NCBI RefSeq assembly: GCF_014217785.1
Contig: NZ_CP048814.1
Coordinates: 372,001 to 436,000, forward strand
Direction: 5' to 3'
Origin: Rhodococcus triatomae
GTDB lineage: Bacteria > Actinomycetota > Actinomycetes > Mycobacteriales > Mycobacteriaceae
DNA: 64,000 nt
Both the position numbers and the translations under genes were made by a program. Below are positions 18,901 to 28,737 of the stretch, in pieces. Position 1 is the stretch's first letter. Every line of letters starts with the position of its first letter. The notes beneath the pieces are model-generated. The model made no database searches, had not been told where the DNA came from, and saw only the letters and a program-made list of their open reading frames with translations.

Positions 18901-19291
18901 CCTCGACCGGTGCCGCCGCCGACGATTCGGTCGGCGCGAACGGCGCCTCCACGGCCGAGAAGTCCAGTTGTGGGGCGCTGCTCTCCGCCGCGGCAGCCGA
19001 CTCCCCGGAAGTGTCCGGTTCGGCGGCCGGTGCGGGTGCCTCCGTGGGCGCGGCGTCGGTGGTGGTGGTGGTGAGCGCGTCACGCACGCGCTCGGCAACC
19101 TCCCGGGACACGCTCGAGTGAGCGCTCCTCAGTTCGACGCCCTGCGTCCCGGCCTCGGCGATGACCTGCTTGCTCGTGATCCCCAGCAGTTTCGCGAGGG
19201 CGTGCACACGCATCTTCTCGGGTAGTGCCCCCGCCTCGTTCGATCCTGCGGCGTTCGACTCTGAACTTGTGGGCGGCGCTTGATCGGCCAC
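15956..19291 (-). CDS. rne: Ribonuclease E/G family endoribonuclease with IF-2-like N-terminal domain
   Basis: Main endoribonuclease for mRNA decay and rRNA/tRNA processing. The protein has 1111 residues from the GTG at 19291 (GAGGAG five bases upstream). Residues about 23-70 (MRVHALAKLLGITSKQVI) match the small IF-2 N-terminal domain. A long acidic/basic low-complexity region follows to about residue 420. Then come an S1 domain (VYLGRVQNVLPSMEAAFID) and the RNase E core with catalytic Asp745 (DVNTGK) and Asp789 (VVDFIDM). The zinc-link is Cys847/Cys850 (CEHCHGRG). The C-terminus is an Ala/Glu/Pro-rich tail ending in an Arg-rich segment. The frame is open further upstream but without family match. 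Confidence 0.95.
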   Translation of the reverse strand: MADQAPPTSSESNAAGSNEAGALPEKMRVHALAKLLGITSKQVIAEAGTQGVELRSAHSSVSREVAERVRDALTTTTTDAAPTEAPAPAAEPDTSGESAAAAESSAPQLDFSAVEAPFAPTESSAAAPVEVPLFLQPDLDAAPPRRTRARRASGAPAASGSDTDSETTPGTVEAADAGSAPDTAAEQDTAPDSRGEDGGPDDGDQPRRRRRGRRGRGRGRGEQSDRDDSAHDDGEHDDGASAEDSHDDEDRAGERGAQSSETDGDQSSDAGSGRGKGRERGGRRKRTADDKKSGTDTSGTDTSADAEPGDKKGVGKKDSDQKDEAEKADDDSTSGTESADSGDESGDGSSRRRRRRRRRRSGGDGTEASSEDDPPNTVVHEREPRNKNRGKDEVQGISGSTRLEAKRQRRRDGRDAGRRRPPILTESEFLARREAVDRVMVVRDRLASGHPHASTQVAVLEDGIVVEHFVTSSSSASMVGNVYLGRVQNVLPSMEAAFIDIGRGRNGVLYAGEVNWEAAGLGGNSRKIEQALKPGDQVLVQVSKDPVGHKGARLTTQISLAGRFLVYVPDGNSTGISRKLPDTERKRLKDILREVVPSDAGVIIRTAAEGVSEDELARDVQRLQAQWETIREQSAKAESGKSGNPKTLYEEPDLLVKVVRDLFNEDFSKLVVEGDKAWETIESYIGAVAPDLRPRLEKYDASGQLDVFGAHRIDEQLAKALDRKVWLPSGGTLVIDRTEAMTVVDVNTGKFTGAGGNLEETVTRNNLEAAEEIVRQMRLRDIGGMIVVDFIDMVLESNRDLVLRRLTEALGRDRTRHQVSEVTSLGLVQMTRKKLGTGLVEAFSTTCEHCHGRGIIVHADPIEPKQESRGDARSGSRQESRRGKRGKDTRDKGGDPREAATDGDTADSAVKRAAHPVALAMAGHHQDDDAAQPSDGRAPDSPAPGSGETEAATAAESAGEVAAAEATPAVVVASSAPGESVPADRVIVSAEPAASRPVAVSEAASEPKAEPVADTDAAAETGPAGRPPRRRSRRVSRAAAAPSTQDATGTVIVVPVATAQGASAQGASAQGDADERDGAAPEPAPEPVVVSRPRRRRAAGRPAGPPVESDD

Positions 19292-19726
19292 GTAATCTCC
19301 TCGGGCCCCCGGGCGCGTCCACCCCCTCCTCGAGGTGATGTGACGCGGCCACGCGAGGGCCGGTTTCGTATGTTCCGCGCCCGGGTCGGGCCACGGCACT
19401 TCTGGGTCTCGCTCCGCACCACAGTGATGTCCGTTTTCACCACTGACATGCAGTGCCTGTCCGGATGGCACAGGCTGCGACCGGGGTCGAGACTGCGACT
19501 CGAGCGCCTGTTCGACGAGCCTCCCGCCACGTCCGGGTGTTTCCCGCCGACGTGGGGGCCGCGACGAATGGGCCATCGAGCCGGATAGCCATCCGGCCGG
19601 TTCCGCACTGCTACGCGATGCGGTCCGGCCACTTGCCAGTATCCCACACGTTCCGACCGGCACACGCCATCGGCGCACCGAACGGGAATCTCCGGTGGTG
19701 GAACGGGGAGGTCTTCTGCCGCGCGG
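19292..19726. other. 435-base intergenic region between ndk and rne
   Basis: I see no gene here; ORFs crossing it are shadows. On the minus strand it should hold the rne promoter and leader. A GATACT hexamer on the minus strand (19638-19643) is a possible -10 box, giving a leader of over 300 bases. Long leaders that mediate RNase E autoregulation are known in E. coli; here that is only an analogy. Confidence 0.4.
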
Positions 19727-20146
19727 CTACCGGCCGGCGAGTGCGGGGAACCAGAGAGCGATCTCCCGTTCGGCGGATTCCACCGAGTCGGAGCCGTGCA
19801 CCAGGTTCGCCTGCGTTTCGAGCCCGAAGTCGCCGCGGATGGTGCCGGGGACTGCCTTCTCCACCGGGTCGGTGCCGCCGGCGAGCTGCCGGAAGGCGGC
19901 GATCGCGCGGGGGCCCTCGATCACCGCGGCCACCAGCGGGCCGGAGGTGATGAACTCGAGCAGGCTCGGGTAGAACGGGCGGCCCTCGTGCTCGGCGTAG
20001 TGGCTCGCCGCCACGGCCTCGGGTGCGGTGCGGAGGTCCAGTGCCGCGATCGACAAGCCCTTCCGCTCGATTCGGCTCAGGATCTCTCCCACGTATCCGC
20101 GGGAGACTGCGTCGGGCTTGATGAGTACCAGGGTGCGCTCAGTCAC
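19727..20146 (-). CDS. ndk: Nucleoside diphosphate kinase
   Basis: Transfers the terminal phosphate from ATP to other (d)NDPs through a phosphohistidine. The 139-residue length is typical. The active-site His117 is in NLVHGSDS, with the N-terminal [13 protein letters not shown] strand intact. It lies six bases after the DUF4233 gene, at the end of the valS-folC-DUF4233-ndk run, the same order as recalled in mycobacteria. Confidence 0.98.
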   Translation of the reverse strand: MTERTLVLIKPDAVSRGYVGEILSRIERKGLSIAALDLRTAPEAVAASHYAEHEGRPFYPSLLEFITSGPLVAAVIEGPRAIAAFRQLAGGTDPVEKAVPGTIRGDFGLETQANLVHGSDSVESAEREIALWFPALAGR

Positions 20147-20152
20147 GAGGCG

Positions 20153-20599
20153 TCAGCCTAACGTGCGTGGCTGCTGGCTCGGCAACAGCCCCTTCTCCAT
20201 CCGGATGCGCAGGTCTCTGCGCAGGTAGAGCAGATATGCCCAGACCACTCCGAAGATGACGCCGACGGCACCGATGGAGAGGTCGACGAACGCTCCGAAC
20301 AGGAGGATCACCTGGATGGTGATGTTGAACTTCATCGCCCAGGAGCGTCCCTGCACTCCCGCGCCGAGCACCATCGCGATCGCCGAACCGATGATCAGAC
20401 CGCCGGAGAGCCAGGTGACGCCGCCGCCGAGGTTCGCGACGATCGGCAACGCCAGCAGGATGACGATGGCCTCGAGGACCAGGGTGCCCGCACAGACGCC
20501 GCGGAACCCCTTCCAGGGATCCGGCGCCGCGGGAATCTCGCTGTTCTCGGGCCCGGCGTCCTGGGGCCCGCTGCCTTCGCCGTTCCGACTGTCGCTCAC
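20153..20599 (-). CDS. DUF4233 membrane protein
   Basis: A 148-residue protein with a hydrophilic N-terminus of about 30 residues and then four predicted membrane segments (VCAGTLVLEAIVILLALPIV; LSGGLIIGSAIAMVLGAGV; ITIQVILLFGAFVDLSIGAV; VIFGVVWAYLLYLR), ending in a basic tail. It matches the actinobacterial DUF4233 family always found between folC and ndk. The ATG overlaps the folC stop in an ATGA, implying translational coupling. The function is unknown. Confidence 0.85.
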   Translation of the reverse strand: MSDSRNGEGSGPQDAGPENSEIPAAPDPWKGFRGVCAGTLVLEAIVILLALPIVANLGGGVTWLSGGLIIGSAIAMVLGAGVQGRSWAMKFNITIQVILLFGAFVDLSIGAVGVIFGVVWAYLLYLRRDLRIRMEKGLLPSQQPRTLG

Positions 20600-22029
20600 G
20601 ACGGGTCCTTTCCGAATAGTGTCCGGGCGGCCCCGGCGGTGACCACCGACCCGGTGATCACCACGCCTGCGCCCGATACCGCCTCGCCCGGCTCGGCCAC
20701 CTCCTCCGCCAGACCGATCGCGGTTTCCACCGCATCCGCCAGGGTCGGGGCGACGACGACACGCTCGTCACCGAATCGCGCCACCGCCCGGTTCGCGAGG
20801 TCCTCGACGTCCATCGACCGGGGCGACCCGTTGTGGGTGACGACGAGTTCGTCGATCACCGGCTCGAGCGCCTCGAGGATGCCGTCGACGTCCTTGTCCC
20901 CCATCACCGCGACGACGCCGACCAGTTTGCGGAAGTCGAATTCCTCGGCGAGCGCGGCGGCGAGCGCGCGGGCGCCGTCCGGATTGTGTGCCGCATCGAG
21001 GAAGACCGTGGGTGCCGACCGGACCCGCTCGAGCCGGCCCGGGCTGTCCACCGTGGCGAAGCCTTCCCGGATCGCGTCCTGATCGAGTTGCCGCTCGGGG
21101 CCGGCGCCGAAGAACGCCTCGACCGCCGCGAGCGCGAGCACTGCGTTGTGCGCCTGATGCTCGCCGTGCAGCGGGAGGAACACGTCCGTGTAGACGCCGC
21201 CGAGCCCCTGCAACTCGAGCTGCTGGCCGCCGACCGCGATCTGCCGGGCCAGTATCCGGAACTCGGACCCCTCGCGGGCCACTGCCGAATCGGTCTCGAC
21301 GGCCCGGCGCAGGAGGACCTCCATCACCTCGGGAGTCTGCTCGGCCAGGACCGCCACGGTGTCCCGCGGAACGAGGTCGTCCTCCGGCCCCTTCTTGATG
21401 ATTCCAGCCTTCTCGGCGGCGATCTCGGCGATGTCGTCGCCCAGGTAGTCGGCGTGGTCGAGCCCGATCCGGGTGATCACCGCGACCTGGCCGTCGATGA
21501 CGTTGGTCGCGTCCCATCGGCCGCCCAGCCCCACTTCGACGACCGCGACGTCGACGGGCGCCTCGGCGAACGCCGCGTACGCCATGGCGGTGAGGACTTC
21601 GAACTTGCTCATCCGGGGGCCGCCCGCGGCCTCGGACTGCTGGTCCACCATCAGGACGTAGGGTTCGATCTCGCGATAGGTGTCGACGTAGGTACGCGGC
21701 GAGAGCGGCGCCCCGTCGACACCGATGCGTTCGGTGGCCAGTTGCAGGTGCGGGCTCGTCGTACGCCCGGTCCGACGGTGCAGCGCACGCAGGAGCGAAT
21801 CGATCATCCGCACCACGGACGTCTTGCCGTTGGTTCCGGTGACATGGATCGCCGGGTAAGCCCGCTGCGGCGAACCGAGGAGGTCCATCAGCGCCGCGAT
21901 CCGGGTGAGCGACGGCTCGATCTTGGTCTCCGGCCACCGGCGGTCGAGTTCCGCCTCGACCAGGGTCAGTTCGGCGAGGTCGACGGGGTCGATCTCGGCA
22001 CCGCGGTCGTCGCCGGTCACCCCGGTCAC
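20596..22029 (-). CDS. folC: Bifunctional dihydrofolate synthase / folylpolyglutamate synthase
   Basis: Adds glutamate to dihydropteroate and to folates. The 477-residue Mur-ligase-type enzyme has the P-loop [10 protein letters not shown] at residues 63-72 and a [12 protein letters not shown] segment in the C-terminal domain. The GTG at 22029 overlaps the valS stop in a GTGA; a second in-frame GTG lies at 22020. The frame runs open to 22758 but that part is valS in another frame. Translational coupling to valS is likely. Confidence 0.94.
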   Translation of the reverse strand: MTGVTGDDRGAEIDPVDLAELTLVEAELDRRWPETKIEPSLTRIAALMDLLGSPQRAYPAIHVTGTNGKTSVVRMIDSLLRALHRRTGRTTSPHLQLATERIGVDGAPLSPRTYVDTYREIEPYVLMVDQQSEAAGGPRMSKFEVLTAMAYAAFAEAPVDVAVVEVGLGGRWDATNVIDGQVAVITRIGLDHADYLGDDIAEIAAEKAGIIKKGPEDDLVPRDTVAVLAEQTPEVMEVLLRRAVETDSAVAREGSEFRILARQIAVGGQQLELQGLGGVYTDVFLPLHGEHQAHNAVLALAAVEAFFGAGPERQLDQDAIREGFATVDSPGRLERVRSAPTVFLDAAHNPDGARALAAALAEEFDFRKLVGVVAVMGDKDVDGILEALEPVIDELVVTHNGSPRSMDVEDLANRAVARFGDERVVVAPTLADAVETAIGLAEEVAEPGEAVSGAGVVITGSVVTAGAARTLFGKDPS

Positions 22030-24719
22030 CGCGCCTTCGTCTCGGCGAGTTCCCCGAGCCGTGCCCCGATGCGTTCGATCTCCTCGCGGGCCACCTGCTG
22101 CCGGGTGCGGATCTTGTCGACGACGGCGTCCGGAGCCTTCGCGAGGAACGCCTCGTTGCCCAGCTTGCCCGAGGTGGTCGCCAGTTCCTTCTCCGCGACC
22201 GCGAGATCCTTCTTCAGCCGCGCGATCTCGGCTCCGACGTCCACCGTCCCGGAGGTGTCGAGTTCGACGGTGACGGTGGCGCCGCCGACCCGCACCTCGA
22301 CGGCCGCGGACGGGGTGAAGCCCTCTCCCGGCTCGGTCAGGCGCACGAGCGAGGCGATCACGGGCAACTGAGCGGACAGGTCGGCGTCGTCGACCCCGAC
22401 GAGCCGCGCCGGCACCTTCTGCGACGGCTTGAGGCCTTGGTCGCTGCGGAACCTGCGCACCTCGGTGACCAGCCGCTGGACATCCTGGATACGTTGCGCG
22501 GCAACCGGATCCGCCTCGACGCCGGACGGCTGCGGCCAGGACGCGATCACCACCGACTCGCCGCCGGTCAGCACCTTCCACAGGGTCTCGGTGACGAAGG
22601 GGATCACCGGATGCAGCAGTCGCAGCAACGCATCGAGGACGTTGCCGAGTACCACCCGGGTCGTCTCGGCCCGGGCCTCGCCGGAGAACTGCACCTTGGC
22701 GATCTCCAGGTACCAGTCGCACACCTCGTCCCAGGCGAAGTGGTAGAGCGCCTCGCACGCCTTGCTGAACTCGTAGCGATCGAAGGCGCCGTCGACCTCA
22801 CCCCGGACCTGTTCGAGCCGGTCGAGGATCCAGCGGTCCGCGTCGGTGAGCGACTCGCGCGGCGCGAGGTCACCGGGGGCCGCGCCGTTCATCAGCGCGA
22901 ACTTGGTGGCGTTGAACAGCTTGTTCGCGAAGTTGCGCGAGCTCTGTGCGTGGTCCTCCCCCACCGACAGGTCCGCACCCGGATTGGCGCCACGGGCGAG
23001 GGTGAAGCGCAGGGCGTCGGCACCGAAGCGGTCCACCCAGTCGAGCGGGTCGATCCCGTTGCCCCGCGACTTCGACATCTTCTTGCCGTACTGGTCGCGC
23101 ACCAGGCCGTGCAGGAACACGTCCCGGAACGGCACCGTGGCGCCCTCGTCGGGCGCCCCCTCGGGCCGGGCGGTGACCGCCTCGTCCTGTCCGACGTAGG
23201 TGCCGAACATCATCATCCGGGCCACCCAGAAGAACAGGATGTCGTAGCCGGTGACCAGCACGCTGGTGGGGTAGAACTTCTCCAGCTCGGCAGTGGCGTC
23301 CGGCCATCCCATCGTGGAGAACGGCCACAGGCCGGAGGAGAACCAGGTGTCGAGCACGTCCGGATCCTGCTCCCAGCCCGCGGGCGGGGTCTCGTCCGGA
23401 CCGAAGCACTCGACCTCGCCGGCCGGCCCGTACCAGATCGGGATGCGGTGGCCCCACCACAGCTGCCGGGAGATGGTCCAGTCGTGCATGTTGTCCACCC
23501 AGGCGAACCAGCGCGGTTCCTGGCTCGCCGGGTGGATGACGGTGTCACCGGTGCGCACGGCGTCACCTGCGGCCTTCGCCAGTTCGTCGACCTTGACCCA
23601 CCACTGCATCGACAGCCGGGGTTCGATCGTCTCACCGCTGCGCTCGGAATGGCCGACGCTGTGCAGATAGGGGCGCTTCTCGGCGACGACCCGCCCCTGC
23701 TCGGCGAGCGCCTCGCGCACCTTGACGCGGGCCTCGAAGCGGTCCAGGCCGTCGAATTCCGTACCGGTGTCGGCGATCTTGCCGGACTTGTCCATGATCG
23801 TCGGCATGGGCAGCTCGTGTCGCACGCCCATCTCGAAGTCGTTGGGATCGTGGGCGGGGGTGATCTTCACCGCGCCCGTACCGAACTCGGGGTCGACGTA
23901 CTCGTCGGCGATGATCGGGATCCGGCGGCCGGTGAGCGGGTGTTCGAGCGTGGTGCCGACGAGATTCCGGTACCGCTCGTCCTCCGGATGGACCGCGACG
24001 GCGGTGTCACCGAGCATCGTCTCGACACGGGTCGTCGCGACGATCACGTGCGGCTCGTCGTCGCTGAGCGAGCCGTAGCGCAGCGACACCAGCTCGCCCT
24101 CGACCTCCTCGAACTTGACCTCGATGTCGGAGATGGCCGTCTGCAGCACCGGAGACCAGTTGACCAGGCGTTCGGCTCGGTAGATGAGGCCGTCGTCGTA
24201 GAGGCGTTTGAAGATCGTCTGCACCGCGCGGGACAGTCCGTCGTCCATCGTGAATCGGTCACGGCTCCAGTCGACGCCGTCACCGATCCGGCGCATCTGC
24301 CCCTGGATCTGGCCGCCGGATTCGCGCTTCCACTCCCAGACCTTCTCGACGAACGCCTCGCGCCCCAGGTCTTCCTTGCTCTTTCCGGCCGCGGCGAGTT
24401 GCTTCTCGACGATCGTCTGGGTGGCGATCCCCGCGTGATCCATGCCGGGAAGCCACAGGACCTCGAAGCCCTGCATCCGCTTGCGCCGGCAGAGGGCATC
24501 CATGAGCGTGTGGTCGAGCGCGTGCCCCATGTGCAGGCTGCCCGTCACGTTCGGTGGCGGCAGCACGATGGAATAGCCGGGCTTGTCGCTGCTCGCGTCC
24601 GCGGTGAAGTAACCGGCGTCGACCCACCCCTGATAGAGATCGGCCTCCACCGCGCTGGGGTCCCAGCTCTTGGGCAGGTCGACGGCGTCGTTCGGGGTAT
24701 GGGGAGCTGCACTGGTCAC
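22026..24719 (-). CDS. valS: Valyl-tRNA synthetase
   Basis: Class I aminoacyl-tRNA synthetase charging tRNA-Val, with an editing domain. The 897-residue protein has the HIGH-type motif HMGH at residues 63-66 and KMSKS at 547-551. A C-terminal coiled coil ([17 protein letters not shown] region) binds tRNA. The GTG at 24719 is preceded by TAGGAT with six bases between, so the mRNA is probably leaderless. No T-box leader is present. It heads the valS-folC-DUF4233-ndk operon. Confidence 0.98.
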   Translation of the reverse strand: MTSAAPHTPNDAVDLPKSWDPSAVEADLYQGWVDAGYFTADASSDKPGYSIVLPPPNVTGSLHMGHALDHTLMDALCRRKRMQGFEVLWLPGMDHAGIATQTIVEKQLAAAGKSKEDLGREAFVEKVWEWKRESGGQIQGQMRRIGDGVDWSRDRFTMDDGLSRAVQTIFKRLYDDGLIYRAERLVNWSPVLQTAISDIEVKFEEVEGELVSLRYGSLSDDEPHVIVATTRVETMLGDTAVAVHPEDERYRNLVGTTLEHPLTGRRIPIIADEYVDPEFGTGAVKITPAHDPNDFEMGVRHELPMPTIMDKSGKIADTGTEFDGLDRFEARVKVREALAEQGRVVAEKRPYLHSVGHSERSGETIEPRLSMQWWVKVDELAKAAGDAVRTGDTVIHPASQEPRWFAWVDNMHDWTISRQLWWGHRIPIWYGPAGEVECFGPDETPPAGWEQDPDVLDTWFSSGLWPFSTMGWPDATAELEKFYPTSVLVTGYDILFFWVARMMMFGTYVGQDEAVTARPEGAPDEGATVPFRDVFLHGLVRDQYGKKMSKSRGNGIDPLDWVDRFGADALRFTLARGANPGADLSVGEDHAQSSRNFANKLFNATKFALMNGAAPGDLAPRESLTDADRWILDRLEQVRGEVDGAFDRYEFSKACEALYHFAWDEVCDWYLEIAKVQFSGEARAETTRVVLGNVLDALLRLLHPVIPFVTETLWKVLTGGESVVIASWPQPSGVEADPVAAQRIQDVQRLVTEVRRFRSDQGLKPSQKVPARLVGVDDADLSAQLPVIASLVRLTEPGEGFTPSAAVEVRVGGATVTVELDTSGTVDVGAEIARLKKDLAVAEKELATTSGKLGNEAFLAKAPDAVVDKIRTRQQVAREEIERIGARLGELAETKAR

Positions 24720-24725
24720 CCGACA

Positions 24726-24731
24726 ATCCTA
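24726..24731 (-). promoter_or_regulatory. -10 box for leaderless valS
   Basis: TAGGAT lies six bases before the valS GTG, just downstream of the long palindrome that ends the preceding gene. No canonical -35 is seen. Confidence 0.5.
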
Positions 24732-24757
24732 ATGGCCCGAGCCCCGGGCACCTCCCC

Positions 24758-24810
24758 TGGGTGAAGGTGGCCTTCGACCGGTCTGACCGGTCGAAGGCCA
24801 CCTTCACCCA
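24758..24810 (-). terminator. Perfect 53-base palindrome between the S9 peptidase gene and valS
   Basis: Two 26-base arms, starting TGGGTGAAGGTGGCC on the left, are separated by a single T. It lies 14 bases past the S9 peptidase stop and 27 bases before the valS -10 box, so terminator is the simplest role. It lacks a U-tract. The inner GAAGGTGGCCT motif recurs in a smaller dyad at 5858-5879, suggesting a dispersed palindromic element. Confidence 0.65.
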
Positions 24811-24824
24811 CGGGGGGCGGGGGA

Positions 24825-26889
24825 TCAGCCGAGGATCTCGGGCATCTCGGCGGCTTCCCCGAGAACGTGCTCGGAGAGGAAGGCGCGTACCACCTCGTAC
24901 CAGAGCTTCGTGTGCTGCGGCGCGAGCACCCAGTGGTTCTCGTCCGGGAAGTACAGGAACCGGTGCGCCGTGGCCCCCTCCTCGTCGGCAGGCAGGCCGG
25001 ACTCGGACAGCAGCTCGAACCACAGCCGCAGCCCCTCCCCGATCGGCACCCGGTAGTCCCGGTCGCCGTGGATGACGAGCATCGGAGTGACGATGTCGGC
25101 GACGTAGAGATGCGGCGAGTTCTCCACGGCCATCTCCGGAGTCATCTCGCGCTGCCAGTACCAGGCCGAATCGGTGGTGGGCCCGAACTGGTCCAGCGCC
25201 CAGAGGCTCGCGTGGCTCACGATCGCCTTGAACCGGCCCGTGTGCCCGGCGATCCAGTTCGCCATGTAGCCGCCGAAGGAGCCGCCCATCGCGCCCGTCC
25301 GCTCGGCATCGATCTCGGGGCGTGCCACGGCGGTGTCGGTGATCGCCATGAGATCGGTGTACGGCTCCGCGCCCCACCGTCCCCAGCCACGCTGGACGAA
25401 GCTCTGCCCGTACCCGGTGGACAGCGCCGGATCCGGAAGCAGCACGGCGTAGCCCTGCGCGACCAGGAGCCAGGGATTCCACCGCCACGACCACGTGTTC
25501 CAGGACGACAGCGGACCGCCGTGCACCCAGAGCAGCAACGGCACCGGCGCGTGCGCCTCGGCACCGGTCGGGAGCGCGAGCCAGCCACGCACGGCGGTAC
25601 CGTCCGCAGCCTTCGTCTGCACCTCCGTCAGTGTGCCGGGCAGCTCCGGCAACGCCTCGGGAGCGGGAAGCATCGAGACGGCCCCGGTCACCAGGTCCAC
25701 TCGCACCGGGTGCGGGGGCGCCTCGTACGACGCCCGCAGCGCGTAGGCGCACTGCCCGTCCGGCGCGACGCACACGTCGCTGTACGCCGCGTCGTCCGTG
25801 GTGATCCGTGAGACCGGGGACTCCGCAGAACTCGGGGACCCCGCGGATCCCACGCGCACGCGGAAGATCGGAGCGCGGCCCCGGTGGTCGGCGGTGAACA
25901 GCAGTTCGGTCCCGTCCGCCGACCACACCGGCGACGTCGGCCACAGATCACCGACGTCGACGAGTTCGGAGGTTCCGCGGCGCAGGTCGAACAGGTGCAG
26001 CGTGGTGCGGGGTGCGAGCAGATCGGTCGAATGTGCCTCGCGCAGATACGCCACGGACGCACCGTCCGGCGAGATCGCCGGAGCGGACACGTCGACGCCC
26101 AGGTCGTCGACCAGGAGGGACTGCTCGCCGGTGCCGGTGTCCACCTTCACCAGAACGGTGCGCATCGCCGCTCCCGCAGCGGGCACCGCCCACGTCGTGA
26201 CGGCGAACTCGCCGTCCCAGGACAGGTCCACGTCGGCGTCGCGCAGTGCGGCCCCTGCCAGTGGCGTGAGATCCACCGGGGCGTCGCCGCTCCCCCCCGC
26301 CGGTGTCGAGCGAGCCCGAGAACAGGTGCGGCGCACCCGGGCCCAGGTCGTCGTCCCAGTGCCGCACCGGATAGCCGCTGTGCAGGATCGCCGAGACCTT
26401 CTTGTCCTTGCGCTCCTTGCGGATCCGCCGATCCTCGGCCACCGAGTCGGCGGCGTCCAGCAGCGGTGTGGTCAGCAGGAACCGCGGAGCGGCGCGAGCG
26501 GCGAGCACGCTGTCGACGTCATCCGCGAAGTCGGTGACACGACACGCCTCGCCGCCACCGGCCGGCAAGCGCCACAGCGCTTTCGGGCAGTCCTCGCCGC
26601 CACGGAGCGGCCGGGAGGCGAGGAAGAGCACGTCCCCGTCCGAGGTGAACACCGGCGCCGTCTCGCTCTCCGCGCCCCAGGTGAGTCTGCGGGCGGCGGT
26701 GTTCCCGGTGGGATCGACCTCCCACAGCGATGTCACGTACTTCACGGCATCGTCGTCGAGTTCCGCGTGGGCGAGGACCAGCCTGCGGCCATCCGTGGAC
26801 ATCGACAGGTGCGAGAGCCTGCCGAGGGCGAGGTAGTCGTCGAGTTCGTCGAAGGCGGTGCCGGCATGCATCCCTGGAATCGCTGTCAC
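24825..26889 (-). pseudogene. S9-family prolyl oligopeptidase-like peptidase, split by a one-base frameshift
   Basis: Two overlapping frames together encode one S9 peptidase: an N-terminal beta-propeller (WD/TolB-like repeats) and a C-terminal alpha/beta hydrolase. The nucleophile motif GGSFGGY has its Ser codon at 25278-25280, followed by the acid loop HGDRDYRVP and the His in PDENHWV. The frames meet at a seven-C run, 26292-26298. The span is 2065 bases, i.e. 688 codons plus one, so removing a single base restores a full-length 687-residue protein. It could be a sequencing error or a true frameshift. The start may be the GTG at 26889 or the ATG at 26871. Confidence 0.85.
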
Positions 26890-26929
26890 GAGTCGTTGGT
26901 ATCACGGCCGCGCACCGGCCCGCGTCAGG

Positions 26930-27538
26930 TCAGCGCGGGTTTCGCCACATCGGGTAGAACGACGGCCCGCCCCCGGGGATCGCGACCTCCCGCACCAGCT
27001 CGAAACCGAACCGCTCGTAGTACGGCAGGTTCGCCACATTGCTGGATTCGAGGTACGCGGGCACCCCTTCCCGGTCGCACCGATCAAGCCGCGAGGTGAG
27101 CAACGCCTTGCCGAACCCTCCGCCGCGAGCGGCGGCCCCGGTGCCGATCGCCGACAGATACCAGTGCGGCTCCTCCGGGTGCACGGCCTCGAGGGCACGC
27201 TCGGCCTCGCTCCCCGCCTTCATCCGAGAACCCAGAGCACGCCACATCGCCGGCCCCATCCGCAGCATCGACCAGGTGGACTGCTTCCAGCGCCCCGGCG
27301 GATCCCACAGCGTGACTCCGCCGACCCGACCGTCGCCGTCGACCGCGACCTCCACACCGCCGCCGCCCAGGTGGTGGTATCGGGTCACCGCCGAGAACAA
27401 CCCGGCCAGCCGGCGCGGGCGATCGTCGGCGTCGGGCACGATCCACACCATCATCGGATCGTCGTGGAAGGCCTCGGCGAGGATCCTGGAGAGCTCCGGC
27501 ACGTCGGATCGCGTCCCTGGACGCACGTCAACCGTCAT
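26930..27538 (-). CDS. GNAT-family N-acetyltransferase
   Basis: A 202-residue acetyltransferase-fold protein. The acetyl-CoA-binding region reads [10 protein letters not shown] (residues about 139-148), followed by the C-terminal [10 protein letters not shown] strand typical of GNATs that act on small molecules or peptides. The substrate is not predictable. The ATG has a TACCCT box six bases upstream, so the mRNA is probably leaderless. It is divergent from fdhD with 114 bases between start codons. Confidence 0.8.
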   Translation of the reverse strand: MTVDVRPGTRSDVPELSRILAEAFHDDPMMVWIVPDADDRPRRLAGLFSAVTRYHHLGGGGVEVAVDGDGRVGGVTLWDPPGRWKQSTWSMLRMGPAMWRALGSRMKAGSEAERALEAVHPEEPHWYLSAIGTGAAARGGGFGKALLTSRLDRCDREGVPAYLESSNVANLPYYERFGFELVREVAIPGGGPSFYPMWRNPR

Positions 27539-27544
27539 GCCACG

Positions 27545-27550
27545 AGGGTA
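27545..27550 (-). promoter_or_regulatory. -10 box for the leaderless acetyltransferase transcript
   Basis: TACCCT lies six bases before the ATG at 27538, in the divergent gap shared with fdhD. Confidence 0.4.
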
Positions 27551-27652
27551 CGCACCGACCTCACCGCGGCACCCGTTTCCCCGACCCTGGTCGCCGCGGT
27601 GGAACGCGGGCTACTGTCGAATCGGCACGCCCCGCGAGAGAGTGGAGAACAG

Positions 27653-28474
27653 ATGGGCCGCATCACGGTTCGTCGTCCGGTCGTGCGGGTCTCCGAGCAC
27701 GGCACGACACGCCGGCCCGATTCGCTCGCGGTCGAGGAGCCACTGGAGATCCGGATCGGCGGGACCTCGCTGTCGGTCACCATGCGGACGCCGGGCCACG
27801 ACTTCGACCTCGTCCACGGGTTCCTCCTCACCGAATCCCTCGTCGACTCGCGGGAGGACGTGGCCGAGCTGCAGTACTGCGGCGGCGACGCGGGCGACGG
27901 CAACACGTACAACGTCCTCGACGTCGTGTTCGCAGCGGGTGTTCGGCCGGTGATCGACCGCCACCGCAATTTCCTCACCACCTCGGCGTGCGGGGTCTGC
28001 GGCAAGGCCGCCCTCGACGACGTGTTCACCCGTACCCGGCACTCCCCCGCCGACGACCCGGTCGAGGTCACCACCGAGGCTCTCGCCGCGATGCCGACGA
28101 CGCTGCGCGCAGCACAGCGCGCCTTCGACGCGACCGGAGGGCTCCACGCTGCCGGCCTGTTCCGCCCCGACGGAACGATGCTGGCGGTACGGGAGGACGT
28201 CGGCCGGCACAACGCCGTCGACAAGGTCCTCGGCTGGGCGGTCCGGGAGGGGCGGACGCCCCTGCGGGAGACGGTGTTGATCGTGAGTGGGCGGGCGTCC
28301 TTCGAACTGGTGCAGAAGTCGGTCATGGCGGGTGTACCGGTCCTCGGGGCGGTGTCGGCGCCCTCGTCCCTGGCCGTGGATCTCGCCGAACGCTCGGGGA
28401 CGACGCTCGTCGGGTTCCTCAGGGGCCATTCGATGAACATCTACGCCGGTGAGAAACGAGTGACGGCACCCTGA
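27653..28474 (+). CDS. fdhD: Formate dehydrogenase accessory sulfurtransferase FdhD
   Basis: Delivers sulfur from cysteine desulfurase to the molybdenum cofactor of formate dehydrogenases. The 273-residue protein contains the sulfur-carrying CXXC loop [11 protein letters not shown] near residues 109-119 and the conserved [14 protein letters not shown] and [11 protein letters not shown] segments. The start [13 protein letters not shown] has a GGAG ribosome-binding site; the long upstream open frame is antisense to the acetyltransferase. No formate dehydrogenase or molybdopterin genes lie in this window. Confidence 0.95.
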   Translation: MGRITVRRPVVRVSEHGTTRRPDSLAVEEPLEIRIGGTSLSVTMRTPGHDFDLVHGFLLTESLVDSREDVAELQYCGGDAGDGNTYNVLDVVFAAGVRPVIDRHRNFLTTSACGVCGKAALDDVFTRTRHSPADDPVEVTTEALAAMPTTLRAAQRAFDATGGLHAAGLFRPDGTMLAVREDVGRHNAVDKVLGWAVREGRTPLRETVLIVSGRASFELVQKSVMAGVPVLGAVSAPSSLAVDLAERSGTTLVGFLRGHSMNIYAGEKRVTAP

Positions 28475-28487
28475 GGAGGGTGCCGTC
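28462..28487. terminator. Terminator overlapping the fdhD stop
   Basis: Eleven-base arms GACGGCACCCT / AGGGTGCCGTC around GAGG. The fdhD TGA lies at the end of the left arm. It may act in both directions because the small ORF at 28533-28610 points towards it. Confidence 0.7.
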
Positions 28488-28532
28488 GATCGCCGGGCAG
28501 CCCGACACGGACGGTCCGAGATTCCGGCTGCC

Positions 28533-28610
28533 TCACCACATTCCGTACGTGCCCTGCATCACCGCCACCGCGATGTAGGCCACGACGACCACGGCAAACA
28601 AGGGATTCAT
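28533..28610 (-). CDS. Possible 25-residue single-pass membrane protein
   Basis: This ORF begins MNPLFAVVVVAYIAVAVMQ and ends GTYGMW, giving one hydrophobic helix of about 16 residues with a short aromatic C-terminus. A GGAGG ribosome-binding site lies seven bases before the ATG, inside a purine-rich GGAGGTGGAG stretch, far better than random. It sits alone between fdhD and a two-helix membrane protein. The length is like tiny respiratory or transporter subunits (KdpF/CydX scale), but I recognise no family. Conservation is untested. Confidence 0.5.
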   Translation of the reverse strand: MNPLFAVVVVAYIAVAVMQGTYGMW

Positions 28611-28737
28611 CACTCCACCTCCGCCTCGAGACCCGACCTCACTTCGTGGGTACCCTCTCGGACGAGAACCCACACCGTCGTCTCCGTCACCCGGGCGCTG
28701 TCGCGGCCGGCGAGACGGTGCCCGTGATCGGGCCGGC

